Notes: a model not told the origin generated them from the sequence alone. DNA of 64,000 bases from JAFMDF01 sp965277445 (GCA_965277445.1 CBDICY010000032.1:1984001-2048000), one strand, 5' to 3'; positions 36,905 to 46,847 are shown, numbered from the stretch's first letter. Translations and numbers: made by a program.

Positions 36905-39900
36905 ATGATTCAGAGAAACCTATTTCTTTTACTCCTATTTCTTTGCACAAGTATCTCCATGGTAGTAGCGCAAAGAACCGTTACTGGTAAGGTTATCGAT
37001 GCCGACGGGGAATCCTTAATAGGGGTAAATATTTTGGAAGCAGGTACATCCAATGGAACAATTACGGATTTCGACGGAAATTATTCTATTGATGTATCAG
37101 ATGGTGCGACTTTAAATTTTAGTTATACTGGTTATACGGAGCAATCCATTGTAGTTGGCGCACAATCAATTATTAATTTGACTTTACAAGAAGGGGTGGC
37201 GCTCGATGAAGTGGTCGTTACTGCTCTAGGTATTTCTAGAGAAAAAAAATCTCTATCTTATTCTGCTCAAAATGTTGAAACAGAAGACATTTCTAAAGCA
37301 AGATCTTTGAATGTAGTGAATTCCCTATCTGGAAAGGTAGCAGGGATTTCTGTCAGTCCTGGTGGTTCTGGTGTTGGTAGTTCTTCTAGAGTTATCTTAA
37401 GAGGGAATCGTTCTATTGCTGGAAGTAGTGAGCCTTTATATGTAGTGGATGGTGTACCTATTTTGGGAGACCCTTCTAATGTGAATCCAGACGATATTGC
37501 TTCGATATCCGTTTTAAAGGGACCGAATGCCGCTGCCCTTTATGGAAACAGAGGTCAAAATGGTGTAATCATTATTACGACTAAGCAAGGATCTACAGGA
37601 GGCTTTAAAGTTAGTTTAAATACTACCTTTACGTCTAGTTCTCCACTTATTTTGAATAATTTTCAGAATGAATTCGCTCAAGGAAATAGCGGACAATACA
37701 ATGGGGCTTCTGAAGATTCTTGGGGACCAAGAATTTCTGGACAATCGGTTGATGGTTGGTCTAACGACCCTAGTGCTGCTGGGGGGACTTATTCCTTAGC
37801 CGCTCAACCTGATAATGTTAGTGATTTTTACCAAACAGGAACAAATACAGCTACTAATTTAGCTATTAGTGGAGGGACAGAAAAATCGCAAACCTACTTT
37901 TCCTATACTTATACGGGAGCAGAAGGGGTTGTACCGGGCAATGAGTTAAAAAGACATAATATCCATTTAAGAATCACTAATAAATTAATGGATAAGTTGA
38001 CTTTGGACGCTAAAGTAAATTATATTAAGGACGATATTACGAATGCTATACCTGGTGGAGAAAATTATGCCAACGCTAATCGACATATTCTTAGAATACC
38101 AAGAACGATTAGAACCCAAGATGTTAGTAAATTTGAATTTACGGATCCTTCTGGTTTAAATCGACAGCATTATTGGAATCCAGGATCTAATGGTGGAGCG
38201 AATCCTTATTGGACAATTAACAGAAATAATAATGAGCGAGACCTTGATCGGATAGTTGCTTTTACTTCGCTTCGGTACGAGTTTACCGATGAATTATCGA
38301 TTCAGGTTCGTTCTGCTTTTGATAGAATCAATCGACAACATGATACTCGATTTGCCAATGATAGTTATATTATTGCAGATAATGGTGTATTTAATTTAAC
38401 AAAAAGTGACCAATACGAATTTAATAATGATGTTTTAGCTACTTATAATAAAAGAGTCAATGAGGATTTAACTATAAGTTTGAATGTTGGCGCGAATGCA
38501 AGACAAGAACGTGGTTCTACACTTACTGGTCGAGTAGATAGAGGTACTGGATTAATTGTCCCTAACTTTTTTGCTTTAAGTAATACAAATGATGGTTTTA
38601 CGGAAGGTAATTTTGGAACTACTAGCACCGTTTATCCTAGAGATGAAAATTCTGTTTATGGGTTTGCGAATATTGGTTATAAAGATGCTATCTTTTTAGA
38701 TATTACAGGACGTAATGATTGGAGTTCTAGTTTACCTCGGGATAACTGGTCTTTTTTCTATCCGTCGGTTGGTTTAACTGCGGTACTATCAGATTTGGTC
38801 ACTATGCCTGATTTTATCACTTTTGCTAAATTAAGAGCTTCTTGGGCAGAAGTAGGTAGTGGTACACGTCCTTTCCAAACGCTTAGAACAGCAAGTTTAG
38901 CAGCAGGTGGAGCGAATGGGTTTTTAAACATTAGTGGTACGATTCCGAATCCAAACTTGAAACCTGAAAAAACAAGAGCTACTGAAATTGGGGGAGATTT
39001 TCGATTTATGAAAAATAGAATTGGATTGGATGTAACTTATTATAAATCTAATACTACGGATCAACTATTTTCTATTGCCTTACCAGTAGGTTCTGGTGCT
39101 TCTGAATTTTTCACGAATGGTGGTGATGTAGAAAATAAAGGAATTGAAGCATTGCTTAGCTTCTCTCCTGTAAGAACTAAAGATTTTGCATGGGATCTAA
39201 CCTTTAATTTTACTAAAAATAATAGTACAGTTGTAGCAATTAATGATGAACGACCTAGAATTCAAGTAGCTTCGGATTTCCTTAGAGCTTACGTTATTGA
39301 AGAAGGAGAAGCTTTTGGTAATATATTCTCCAGAGGTTTTGTTAGACAAGTAGAAGGAGATAAAAATAGCCCAATTGTAGTAGATGCAGATGGTATTCCA
39401 ATGGTAACTGGTGGTCGTACTGTATTGGCGGCTAACTATAATCCAGATTGGCTAGGTGGTATTTCTAATACATTGAACTATAAAAATGCTTATTTAAGTT
39501 TTTTAATTGATATGAGAATTGGAGGTAGTGCTACTTCCATGACGAATGCCATTTTATATGGCGGTGGTCATAACGAAGAAACGGTATTTGGTAGAGACGG
39601 TGCTGTTTTTGGTGAAGGAGAATGGGCTAAGTGGGGCACAACCGTTAATGAAGATGGTTCGCCAAATAATAAAACGATTACAGCTGAACAATTCTGGAAC
39701 AGAGTGGGTGGTAGAAATGCACCTGTAGGAGAAGCTTTCGCTGTAGATGCGACAAATATTAGATTACGAGAATTAGTTCTTGGTTATTCTTTACCTATTA
39801 AGAATGATTATATTTCTGCTATTAGAGTTTCTGTAGTTGGACGTAATTTATTCTTTTTCTCTAATAAAGCTGGAGATTTTGATCCAGAAGTATTGACGGA

Positions 39901-39985
39901 GACAGCAAAACAAGGAGAAGGATTTAGCTCTTTTGCTCCTCCAACAATGAGAACATTTGGTGTCAATCTAGGTATTGACTTTTAA
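36905..39985 (+). CDS. SusC/RagA family TonB-linked outer-membrane protein, pair 2
   Basis: This 1026-residue transporter has a signal peptide (MIQRNLFLLLLFLCTSISM, cleavage near VVAQ), a carboxypeptidase-like domain (GKVIDADGESLIGVNILEAG), a TonB-box-like LDEVVVTALGIS, the plug signature SSEPLYVVDGVPILGD and ISVLKGPNAAALYGNRGQNG, then the barrel ending TFGVNLGIDF. The ATG at 36905 is preferred to the TTG two codons earlier. It pairs with the susD at 40085. Pair 1 and pair 2 share N-terminal sequence, but their barrels differ, so the ligands may be related yet distinct. A near-perfect LacI-type site lies 93 bases upstream. Confidence 0.95.
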   Translation: MIQRNLFLLLLFLCTSISMVVAQRTVTGKVIDADGESLIGVNILEAGTSNGTITDFDGNYSIDVSDGATLNFSYTGYTEQSIVVGAQSIINLTLQEGVALDEVVVTALGISREKKSLSYSAQNVETEDISKARSLNVVNSLSGKVAGISVSPGGSGVGSSSRVILRGNRSIAGSSEPLYVVDGVPILGDPSNVNPDDIASISVLKGPNAAALYGNRGQNGVIIITTKQGSTGGFKVSLNTTFTSSSPLILNNFQNEFAQGNSGQYNGASEDSWGPRISGQSVDGWSNDPSAAGGTYSLAAQPDNVSDFYQTGTNTATNLAISGGTEKSQTYFSYTYTGAEGVVPGNELKRHNIHLRITNKLMDKLTLDAKVNYIKDDITNAIPGGENYANANRHILRIPRTIRTQDVSKFEFTDPSGLNRQHYWNPGSNGGANPYWTINRNNNERDLDRIVAFTSLRYEFTDELSIQVRSAFDRINRQHDTRFANDSYIIADNGVFNLTKSDQYEFNNDVLATYNKRVNEDLTISLNVGANARQERGSTLTGRVDRGTGLIVPNFFALSNTNDGFTEGNFGTTSTVYPRDENSVYGFANIGYKDAIFLDITGRNDWSSSLPRDNWSFFYPSVGLTAVLSDLVTMPDFITFAKLRASWAEVGSGTRPFQTLRTASLAAGGANGFLNISGTIPNPNLKPEKTRATEIGGDFRFMKNRIGLDVTYYKSNTTDQLFSIALPVGSGASEFFTNGGDVENKGIEALLSFSPVRTKDFAWDLTFNFTKNNSTVVAINDERPRIQVASDFLRAYVIEEGEAFGNIFSRGFVRQVEGDKNSPIVVDADGIPMVTGGRTVLAANYNPDWLGGISNTLNYKNAYLSFLIDMRIGGSATSMTNAILYGGGHNEETVFGRDGAVFGEGEWAKWGTTVNEDGSPNNKTITAEQFWNRVGGRNAPVGEAFAVDATNIRLRELVLGYSLPIKNDYISAIRVSVVGRNLFFFSNKAGDFDPEVLTETAKQGEGFSSFAPPTMRTFGVNLGIDF

Positions 39986-40084
39986 TAAGTCTTTCTAAAG
40001 ACTTTTTATTGATAACAATTTGACTATTCATTTGTCTTATTGTTGAAATATCAAAATTTTAATAAAAAATTAAATTCATAGAAT

Positions 40085-41638
40085 ATGAATAAATTAAAAT
40101 ATCTTTTCATCGTATTGCTGGTTGTTTGTTTCAACCCTTCTTGTACAGATGATTTTGAAGAATTAAATACGAACCCTACTGCCTTGACAGCCGCTAATGT
40201 GGATGTTACGCTTTTGGGACAGAGCTTTGCCAGAGCTCAATATTTTGCTATGCATGGTTTGCATTGGCGATACCAAATCTCTGCTAATTTATTTGCAGAT
40301 TTATACAGCCAATATTTTGCTACCACCGCTGCTAACTTTGACTCCGATAGATATGTGGAAGTTGGTCGATGGATTGACTTATGTTGGGGTTCTTTCTACG
40401 GACAGGCTGCACCAGATCTAAAATTTGTGGAAGATTTTGCTGCTGAAAATGGTTTAGCAGGAGAAGGCGCTTTAGCAAAAATATGGAAAGTGCAAGGGTA
40501 TCACAGAGTCACAGATTATTGGGGGCCTGCGATTTATTCCCAATTCGGAAATGGAGAAACTTCTGTTGCTTATGACAAGCAAGAAGATATTTATCGTAGT
40601 TTCTTCCCATTATTAGATGAAGCTATTGCTACTTTGAATGGTATGAGAGGTGGTAATGTGTTTGGTTCTAATGACCAGATTTATGGCGGTGATGTTGACC
40701 AATGGATTACTTATGCAAATTCCCTTCGTCTTCGTTTAGCATTGCGAGTTAAATATGCAGATCCTGCATTAGCTAAAGCAGAAGCAGAAAAAGCAGTAGC
40801 TGCTGGTGTAATGTTAAGCAATGCTGATAATGCTTATATTGCTACTACAGGTAATTCTCTAAACCCATTTTCTACTATAACTAACTGGGGTGAATTTAGA
40901 ATGAGTGCCTTAATGGAAAGTGTCTTAAAAGGTTACGAGGATCCACGATTGGCTGCTTACTTTAACCCTGCAGCAAGCGGTGACACAGACGGTGATGGTA
41001 ATCCTTATGAAGGACTGAGAAATGGTCAGCCTAAAGTTGATAAAACACCTGCCTTAAATTCTGATAATTCGGATATGAATACTAAATGGTTACCAGTAGG
41101 GAGAGGTGGTGCTAATCCTCCTCATAAAGTAATGACCGCTTGCGAAATGTATTTCTTAAGAGCAGAAGGCGCATTAGAAGGATGGAATATGGGTGGTTCT
41201 GCTCAAGAGTTATATGAACAAGGTATTACTACTTCTATAGAAGAGGAAACAGGTTCGACTCCGGATGTTACTTATATAGCAAGTGCAGCTACACCTGCAG
41301 CTGCGGATGCAAATTCACCTGCTAATACAGATATTCCTGTAGCTTTTGAAGCAGGAGCTGACAAAGAACGACAATTGGAGCAAATCATTACCCAGAAATG
41401 GATTGGTTTATACCCTGACGGTTGGGAAGCGTTTGCTGAAGTACGTAGAACGGGTTACCCTAAATTGTATCCATTGATTGCTTCTGAAAACCCTAATCTT
41501 GGCGTCAATGATATTTTCCGAAGAATGACTTTTGTAGAAAGTGAGTACAGTAATAATGCAGCAGCTACGCAAGCAGCTGAAGGCTTACTGAATGGTGCAA
41601 ATAATAACGCCACTAAAGTTTGGTGGGATAAAAAATAA
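40085..41638 (+). CDS. SusD/RagB family lipoprotein (SusD-like 2), pair 2
   Basis: This 517-residue lipoprotein has a signal peptide with the lipobox NPSC (Cys20) followed by TDDFEELNTNPTALT, the SusD-like_2 signature. The conserved central helix (AKIWKVQGYHRVTDYWGPAIYS, near residue 127) and the C-terminal DGWEAFAEVRRTGYPKL are present. With the SusC just upstream (99-base spacer) it forms the surface-exposed binding lid. A Ca2+-like DTDGDGNPYEG loop lies near residue 300. The operon ends at a strong terminator at 41666. Confidence 0.93.
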   Translation: MNKLKYLFIVLLVVCFNPSCTDDFEELNTNPTALTAANVDVTLLGQSFARAQYFAMHGLHWRYQISANLFADLYSQYFATTAANFDSDRYVEVGRWIDLCWGSFYGQAAPDLKFVEDFAAENGLAGEGALAKIWKVQGYHRVTDYWGPAIYSQFGNGETSVAYDKQEDIYRSFFPLLDEAIATLNGMRGGNVFGSNDQIYGGDVDQWITYANSLRLRLALRVKYADPALAKAEAEKAVAAGVMLSNADNAYIATTGNSLNPFSTITNWGEFRMSALMESVLKGYEDPRLAAYFNPAASGDTDGDGNPYEGLRNGQPKVDKTPALNSDNSDMNTKWLPVGRGGANPPHKVMTACEMYFLRAEGALEGWNMGGSAQELYEQGITTSIEEETGSTPDVTYIASAATPAAADANSPANTDIPVAFEAGADKERQLEQIITQKWIGLYPDGWEAFAEVRRTGYPKLYPLIASENPNLGVNDIFRRMTFVESEYSNNAAATQAAEGLLNGANNNATKVWWDKK

Positions 41639-41665
41639 TAAGCTGATTTTTAATTCATACGATAT

Positions 41666-41703
41666 AGTACCGACTTCCTTTTGGGAGTTGGTACTTTTTG
41701 TTT
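41666..41703 (+). terminator. Rho-independent terminator of susC/susD operon 2
   Basis: AGTACCGACTTCC pairs with GGGAGTTGGTACT (including G-T pairs) around a TTTT loop, followed by TTTTGTTT. It lies only 28 bases past the susD stop and 30 bases before the next start, so the next gene needs read-through or its own promoter within the hairpin region. Confidence 0.8.
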
Positions 41704-41732
41704 AGTTATAGATTAAATGCCACAGAACCTAT

Positions 41733-44700
41733 ATGCTTAAGAGAACACTATACTTTTTTTTTTCATGCTTATTAATCGGTTGCCAAGAAGCACCACCTAC
41801 CACCTTGTTTTCTTCCCTTTCTCCTAAAGAAACAACTATAAATTTCAAAAATACCCTTCGAGAATCAGAAGAATTTAACGTCCTAAACTACGGTTATTTT
41901 TATAATGGGGGTGGAGTGGCTATTGGCGATATTAATAATGATGGATTACCAGATATTTATTTTACTGGAAATATGAAAGCCAGTCATTTATACCTCAATA
42001 AGGGCAATTTTGAATTTGAAGAAATCGCTCAAAAAGCAGGCGTAGCTGCAGCAGGATTATGGAATACAGGGGTAACGATGGCGGATGTTAATAATGATGG
42101 TTGGTTAGACATTTACGTTTGTCGTTCAGCAGCGGCTTTACCTCAAAGAAGAGAAAATCTATTATTTATCAATAATCGCAATAATACCTTTTCTGAAATG
42201 GGAAAAGAATATGGGATAGCGGATACCGGGTATTCCACCCAAGCTGCTTTTTTTGATTATGATAAGGATGGCGATTTGGATATGTATTTAATAAATCACT
42301 CTATCCAGGAGTATGCTGGATTTAATCGCTTGTTAAAAAGTTATAAAACGCGTTCCAATCCCGATTATGGAGATAAATTATATGAAAATAATTTGATTGC
42401 TGCGGAGAAAGAATCTTTCGGTTTGTTCAGAGACGTTACTCGAAGAGTAGGCATTAAAAATAATGTCTTAGGGTTTGGCTTAGGCGTGGCGGTAGAAGAT
42501 TTGACGAATGATGGCTGGCCGGATATTTATGTGAGCAATGATTATAATGAAGAAGATTATTTTTATGTCAATCAAAAAGATGGCACTTTTAAAGAGGTCA
42601 TTCGAGACCATTTTGACCACATTTCGCTCTTTTCCATGGGGTCAGATGTAGCAGATATTAATAATGATGGATTAGCGGAAGTTTTTACTTTAGATATGTT
42701 GCCCGAAGGTAATTTTCGCCAAAAAATGACTTCTGGTTCAGATAATTATGCTAAAAAAGAAGCTTTATACGAATCAGGTTTTCATTATCAAAGCATGCGA
42801 AATATGCTGCATTTGAATAATGGAGATGGTAGTTTTAGTGAAATTGGTCAATTAGCAGGTGTTTCAAATACCGATTGGAGTTGGGCAGCTTTGTTTGCTG
42901 ATTTTGATAATGATGGTTGGAAAGATTTATTTGTCAGTAATGGTTATAAATCCGATTATACCAATATGGATTTTATGTCCTTCGCTGCTGACGAACAAGT
43001 GAAGCAACAGCAAAGTGGACAAGCACCTGCGGTAGCTGATTTACTATCAAAAATCCCTTCTATAGAAGTAGCCAATTATATTTATAGAAATAAAGGTGAC
43101 CTCACTTTTGAAAATAAAACTAAAAAATGGGGATTGGATAAAGCGCAATTATCTCACGGTTCTGCTTATGCTGATTTAGATAATGATGGTGATATGGATT
43201 TAGTAGTCAATAATGTCAACGAAATAGCCACGATTTATAGAAATAATTCCGAACTGTTTAATCAAAATAATTACCTGAAAATTCAATTAAAAGAATGCCC
43301 TCTCAATCGACTTTGTTATGGTACAAAAGTGACTATCAAAATTGGCGATAAAATTCAAACGCAGACTTTGCAACCAACTAGAGGATTTCAATCATCAGTA
43401 GAACCTGTTTTGAATTTTGGTTTAGAAAAAGATAGTATCATTCAACAAATAAGTATAAAATGGCCAGATGGAACGACGAAATTACTTCAAAATACCCCTG
43501 CCAATCAAAAAATAACCATTGAATATGACGAAGAAATAAAAGAGAATGCGTCGCCAACTCTCGATAATAGCGGAATACTGTTCCAAACAATTGCTAATAG
43601 AAATGGATTAAATTTTAAACACCAAGAAAATAATTTTAACGACTTTAAAAGAGAGCCTTTATTACCAAATATGTTGTCTACCCAAGGCCCTGATTTAGCA
43701 GTTGGAGATGTCAATAATGATGGCTTAACAGATGTTTTTATTGGAGGCGCAAAAGGTCAAATAGGGCGAATTTTTATCCAAAACCAACAAGGAAATTTTA
43801 CAATAACCAATCAACCCATTTTTGAAAAAGATAAAAATAGCGAAGATATAGCCACTTTATTTTTTGATGCCGATGGCGATAAAGATTTGGATTTATATGT
43901 GGGTAGTGGAGGCAATGAAGCCCCTCTAAATGCTGTTGAATATCAAGACCGATTATACCTAAATAATGGAAAAGGCCAATTCACAAAAAAAACCAATTTA
44001 CCTGCAATGTTAATTAGCACTGCCTGTGTAAAAGCAGCCGATTACGATAAAGATGGAGATGTAGATTTATTTATTGGTGGGCGGCTGATTCCTGGTCAAT
44101 ATCCGTTAAGTCCATCAAGTTATATTTTAGAAAATGATGGCAAGGGTAATTTTATCGATGCAACTCAAAAAATAGCCCCCGAATTAGAAAAGATAGGCAT
44201 GGTAACCGATGCGTTATGGTCAGATTATGACCAAGACGAAGACTTAGACCTAATGCTAGTAGGAGAGTGGATGCCCATTACAGTTTTAGATAACCAACAA
44301 GGGAGATTGAAAATTGAAAATTCTAAATTGAAAATTGAAAATTCGGCTGGCTGGTGGAATACCTTAGCTGCTGCTGATATGGACGGTGATGGAGATATGG
44401 ATTACATCGCGGGCAATTTTGGACATAATTCACAAATAAAAGCAAGTAAAAATGAACCCGTTAGTATTGTTGTAAAGGACTTTGATAATAACGGAACAAT
44501 AGATCCTGTCCTCTCTTATTTTGTTAATGGAAAAAGTTGGCCGATGCCACCCAAAGATGACTTAGTAGGGCAATTGCCAAGCTTAAAAAAGAACTTTCTA
44601 TTTTATAAAGATTATGCAAATGCGAGTATAGAAAACCTTTTTACTGTCGAAGATTTAGCTGATGCCCAAAAATTAGTAGCACACACCTTTTCAACTAGTT

Positions 44701-45053
44701 ATATCGAAAATAAAGGCAATGGAAAATTGGAGATAAAAGCTTTGCCTATGGCAGCTCAATTTTCACCGACCTATAGTATCTTAACTAGAGATTTTAATGG
44801 GGATGGGCATTTAGATATTTTGTTAGGGGGTAATTTAATGGAGACTAGGGTACAATTTGGTCGTTATGATGCGAGTAAGGGAACCTTACTTTTAGGAGAT
44901 GGAAAGGGGGATTTTGAAGTAGCTAAAAATTCATCAATAGGATTGAAGATTAAAGGGGCAGTTCGGGATATGGAAGTTATTAAAATACAGCAGGAAGATT
45001 ATATTTTAGTCGCTAAGAATAATGACTCCTTACAGTTACTAAAATCAAACTAA
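41733..45053 (+). CDS. VCBS/FG-GAP repeat lipoprotein of CRTAC1 type with ASPIC/UnbV domain
   Basis: This 1106-residue lipoprotein has a lipobox LIGC (Cys17). It carries many FG-GAP/VCBS blades of a beta-propeller with Ca2+-binding DxNxDGxxD loops (DINNDGLPDIYFTG near residue 69, DVNNDGWLDIYV, DYDKDGDLDMYL, DLDNDGDMDLVV and later). An ASPIC/UnbV domain (about 510-590: GTKVTIKIGDKIQTQTL, GFQSSVEPVLNFGL, IKWPDGTTK) sits between two propellers. Such proteins are common next to susC/susD pairs in this phylum and are thought to be surface-exposed binding proteins. Near residue 862 the sequence RLKIENSKLKIENS is unusual: it is a DNA short-word repeat read in frame. Confidence 0.9.
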   Translation: MLKRTLYFFFSCLLIGCQEAPPTTLFSSLSPKETTINFKNTLRESEEFNVLNYGYFYNGGGVAIGDINNDGLPDIYFTGNMKASHLYLNKGNFEFEEIAQKAGVAAAGLWNTGVTMADVNNDGWLDIYVCRSAAALPQRRENLLFINNRNNTFSEMGKEYGIADTGYSTQAAFFDYDKDGDLDMYLINHSIQEYAGFNRLLKSYKTRSNPDYGDKLYENNLIAAEKESFGLFRDVTRRVGIKNNVLGFGLGVAVEDLTNDGWPDIYVSNDYNEEDYFYVNQKDGTFKEVIRDHFDHISLFSMGSDVADINNDGLAEVFTLDMLPEGNFRQKMTSGSDNYAKKEALYESGFHYQSMRNMLHLNNGDGSFSEIGQLAGVSNTDWSWAALFADFDNDGWKDLFVSNGYKSDYTNMDFMSFAADEQVKQQQSGQAPAVADLLSKIPSIEVANYIYRNKGDLTFENKTKKWGLDKAQLSHGSAYADLDNDGDMDLVVNNVNEIATIYRNNSELFNQNNYLKIQLKECPLNRLCYGTKVTIKIGDKIQTQTLQPTRGFQSSVEPVLNFGLEKDSIIQQISIKWPDGTTKLLQNTPANQKITIEYDEEIKENASPTLDNSGILFQTIANRNGLNFKHQENNFNDFKREPLLPNMLSTQGPDLAVGDVNNDGLTDVFIGGAKGQIGRIFIQNQQGNFTITNQPIFEKDKNSEDIATLFFDADGDKDLDLYVGSGGNEAPLNAVEYQDRLYLNNGKGQFTKKTNLPAMLISTACVKAADYDKDGDVDLFIGGRLIPGQYPLSPSSYILENDGKGNFIDATQKIAPELEKIGMVTDALWSDYDQDEDLDLMLVGEWMPITVLDNQQGRLKIENSKLKIENSAGWWNTLAAADMDGDGDMDYIAGNFGHNSQIKASKNEPVSIVVKDFDNNGTIDPVLSYFVNGKSWPMPPKDDLVGQLPSLKKNFLFYKDYANASIENLFTVEDLADAQKLVAHTFSTSYIENKGNGKLEIKALPMAAQFSPTYSILTRDFNGDGHLDILLGGNLMETRVQFGRYDASKGTLLLGDGKGDFEVAKNSSIGLKIKGAVRDMEVIKIQQEDYILVAKNNDSLQLLKSN
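44307..44344 (+). repeat. In-frame TTGAAAATTGAAAATTC direct repeat inside CDS
   Basis: TTGAAAATTGAAAATTC occurs twice in tandem (about 44307-44344), encoding LKIENSKLKIENS. The same word family in the opposite sense (TTTTCAATTTTCAAATT) lies at 9372-9389 in a spacer. It looks like an intergenic element that entered a coding region without breaking the frame. Confidence 0.65.
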
Positions 45054-45170
45054 CTATAAAATACTTCTATAGCATAAAAGTAATCCGTGGAAGTTATCCG
45101 TGGGGACAAGTGCAATTTAATTTTCCACGGATAACCTCCACGGATAAAAATTTGTACATTTTATTTATCA
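45054..45170. repeat. Dispersed ~115-base repeat, copy 2 (ATCCGTGG palindrome)
   Basis: Matches copy 1 at 5711-5826: CTATAAAATACTTCTATAGC, then an inverted repeat with ATCCGTGGAAGTTATCCGTGG in the left arm and its complement after a short AT-rich loop, then a TTTTATTT tail. It fills the spacer before the EEP-family gene. Confidence 0.75.
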
Positions 45171-45188
45171 TTGCTAATAAATATTAAA

Positions 45189-45992
45189 ATGCGATTCATT
45201 CAATCTATATTCCTTTTAATTTTTGGTCTTTCTTGTTCCATCAATTTGACTGGTCAACCAAAAGTAGATTCTTCCAGAATAGTAAGAGTGCTATCCTTTA
45301 ACATCCTGCACGGAGCGACGATGAATAATGACTTTGATTTGGACGTAATTGCAAATGCGATAAAGGCAACCAAGCCTGATTTAGTCGCTTTACAAGAAGT
45401 AGATTTTTTGACCAACCGAGCAAAAAAAATGGATTTGGTAACGGAATTAGCCATCCGTACCAAATTAGTTCCCCTTTTTGGTAGAGCAATGAGGTATGAT
45501 GATGGAGAATATGGAGAAGGGATTTTATCTCGATATTCTTTTTTAAGCACCCAAGTTCATCCTTTACGATACGAGGAAGGTTATGAACCAAGAACTGCTT
45601 TAGCAGTAGCAGTCATCCTGAAAAGTGGAGATACCATACAATTTATTGGGACGCATTTAGACCACATTAAGGACGAACGAGTTCGTTTGCAACAAGCAGA
45701 AGATTTGGTGACGATATTTGAAAATACCCAATACCCAGCAATTTTAGCAGGAGATTTAAATGCGTTACCCAATAGCAATCCGATGAAAGAAATATATAAA
45801 ACTTGGACAAAAGCGGATCCGACAAATCAAGCTACTTATCCCTCGAATCATCCAACAAAAAAGATTGATTACGTCTTATATCAACCAGCAAATAGATGGC
45901 GAGTTTTGGAAACTAAAGTCATTGATGAAAAAATTGCTTCCGACCATTGTCCTTTATTAACGGTATTAGAGTTATTACCAGAAAGAAAGTAG
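45189..45992 (+). CDS. Endonuclease/exonuclease/phosphatase family protein, secreted
   Basis: This 267-residue protein belongs to the EEP superfamily of Mg2+-dependent phosphodiesterases. Conserved parts are VLSFNILHGATMNN, DLVALQEVDFLT (catalytic Glu), GTHLDHIKDERVR, ILAGDLNALPNSNP, KIDYVLYQ and SDHCPLLTVLE (catalytic His). It starts with a signal peptide (MRFIQSIFLLIFGLSCSINL) that has a possible lipobox GLSC. The TTG at 45171 is in frame but worse placed; the ATG at 45189 is preferred. Secreted members cleave nucleic acids, phospholipids or sugar phosphates; which is unknown here. Confidence 0.85.
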   Translation: MRFIQSIFLLIFGLSCSINLTGQPKVDSSRIVRVLSFNILHGATMNNDFDLDVIANAIKATKPDLVALQEVDFLTNRAKKMDLVTELAIRTKLVPLFGRAMRYDDGEYGEGILSRYSFLSTQVHPLRYEEGYEPRTALAVAVILKSGDTIQFIGTHLDHIKDERVRLQQAEDLVTIFENTQYPAILAGDLNALPNSNPMKEIYKTWTKADPTNQATYPSNHPTKKIDYVLYQPANRWRVLETKVIDEKIASDHCPLLTVLELLPERK

Positions 45993-45995
45993 TCC

Positions 45996-46050
45996 CCTAA
46001 TTTATTAGGCTGACTGAGAATAGAATATGAGTCAACCCAATAAATTGGGT
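45996..46050. repeat. Paired palindromes CCTAATTTATTAGG and CCCAATAAATTGGG
   Basis: Two 14-16-base palindromes bracket TGACT...AGTCA in the spacer between the EEP-family and RraA-family genes. Each could form a small hairpin. The pair resembles other intergenic word elements in this window. Confidence 0.55.
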
Positions 46051-46070
46051 GACTATTAAAAAAACGAAGC

Positions 46071-46754
46071 ATGCAAAACGACGACCAACTCTTCCAACTA
46101 ATGAAAACCCAATTATTCTCTGCCGTAATAGGAGATGTAATGGACAAATTGGGTTTTTTGAATCAATTCCTCTCGCCAAAAATTCAGCCTTTAAGAGAAA
46201 ATATGCTGATTGCTGGACGAGCGATGCCTGTCCTAGAAGCAGATGTATTTGCAGAACAATCTACCTCAGGTCAATCGCCCTTAATGGCTAAACCTTTCGG
46301 GCTGATGTTAGAAGCTTTAGATGATTTAAAAAAAGATGAGGTTTATATATGTACAGGCGCTTCTCCAACTTATGCTTTATGGGGCGAGCTAATGAGTACA
46401 AGGGCTATTAAATTAGGCGCAGCAGGGGCAGTTATGGATGGTTATCACCGAGACACTAGAGGAATTTTAAAATTAGGGTTTCCTACTTTTTCTTATGGCA
46501 ATTATGCCCAAGACCAAGGACCAAGAGGTAAGGTCTTAGATTTTCGGTGTACTATCGAAATGAATGGCGTGAAAATCCGACCAGGAGATATTGTTTTCGG
46601 AGACATAGATGGGGTGTGTATTATCCCACAAGAAGCAGAAGAAGAGATTGTCAGATTAGCGATAGAAAAAGCCAATGGAGAAAAATTAGTCGAAAAAGCC
46701 ATTCAAAATGGAATGAGTGCTTGTGAGGCGTTCGCCAAGTTTGGGATTATGTAA
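46071..46754 (+). CDS. RraA family protein
   Basis: This 227-residue cytosolic protein has the RraA/methyltransferase-like fold. The active-site signature of HMG/CHA-type aldolases is present as GAVMDGYHRDTRGI (about residue 122), with the metal-binding Arg-Asp, preceded by GRAMPVLEADVF and ELMSTRAIKLGA, and followed by GDIVFGDIDGVCIIP. Characterised relatives are 4-hydroxy-4-methyl-2-oxoglutarate aldolases/oxaloacetate decarboxylases; RraA proper regulates RNase E. Here the conserved RD favours an aldolase or decarboxylase acting on a keto acid. It forms a probable two-gene unit with the SDR at 46848. Confidence 0.85.
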   Translation: MQNDDQLFQLMKTQLFSAVIGDVMDKLGFLNQFLSPKIQPLRENMLIAGRAMPVLEADVFAEQSTSGQSPLMAKPFGLMLEALDDLKKDEVYICTGASPTYALWGELMSTRAIKLGAAGAVMDGYHRDTRGILKLGFPTFSYGNYAQDQGPRGKVLDFRCTIEMNGVKIRPGDIVFGDIDGVCIIPQEAEEEIVRLAIEKANGEKLVEKAIQNGMSACEAFAKFGIM

Positions 46755-46755
46755 A

Positions 46756-46841
46756 TAATAGGTATAAAGGTACAAGGGTATAGAGGTTTAAGGGGCAACC
46801 CACCACCTCTATACCTTTATACCTCTATACCTCTGAACCTT
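46756..46841. repeat. TATACCTCTATACCT short-word inverted repeat
   Basis: AGGTATAAAGGTACAAGGG and TATAGAGGTTTAAGG on the left face CCTCTATACCTTTATACCTC and further TATACCTCTGAACCTT on the right, giving an imperfect hairpin of 7-12-base words. It fills the spacer just before the SDR start. Confidence 0.65.
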
Positions 46842-46847
46842 TTTAAC

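Noticed and set aside
45997..46179. Minus-strand short frames around 45.9-46.2 kb
   Set aside because: They are shadows of the EEP-family and RraA-family genes and of the palindromic spacer between them.
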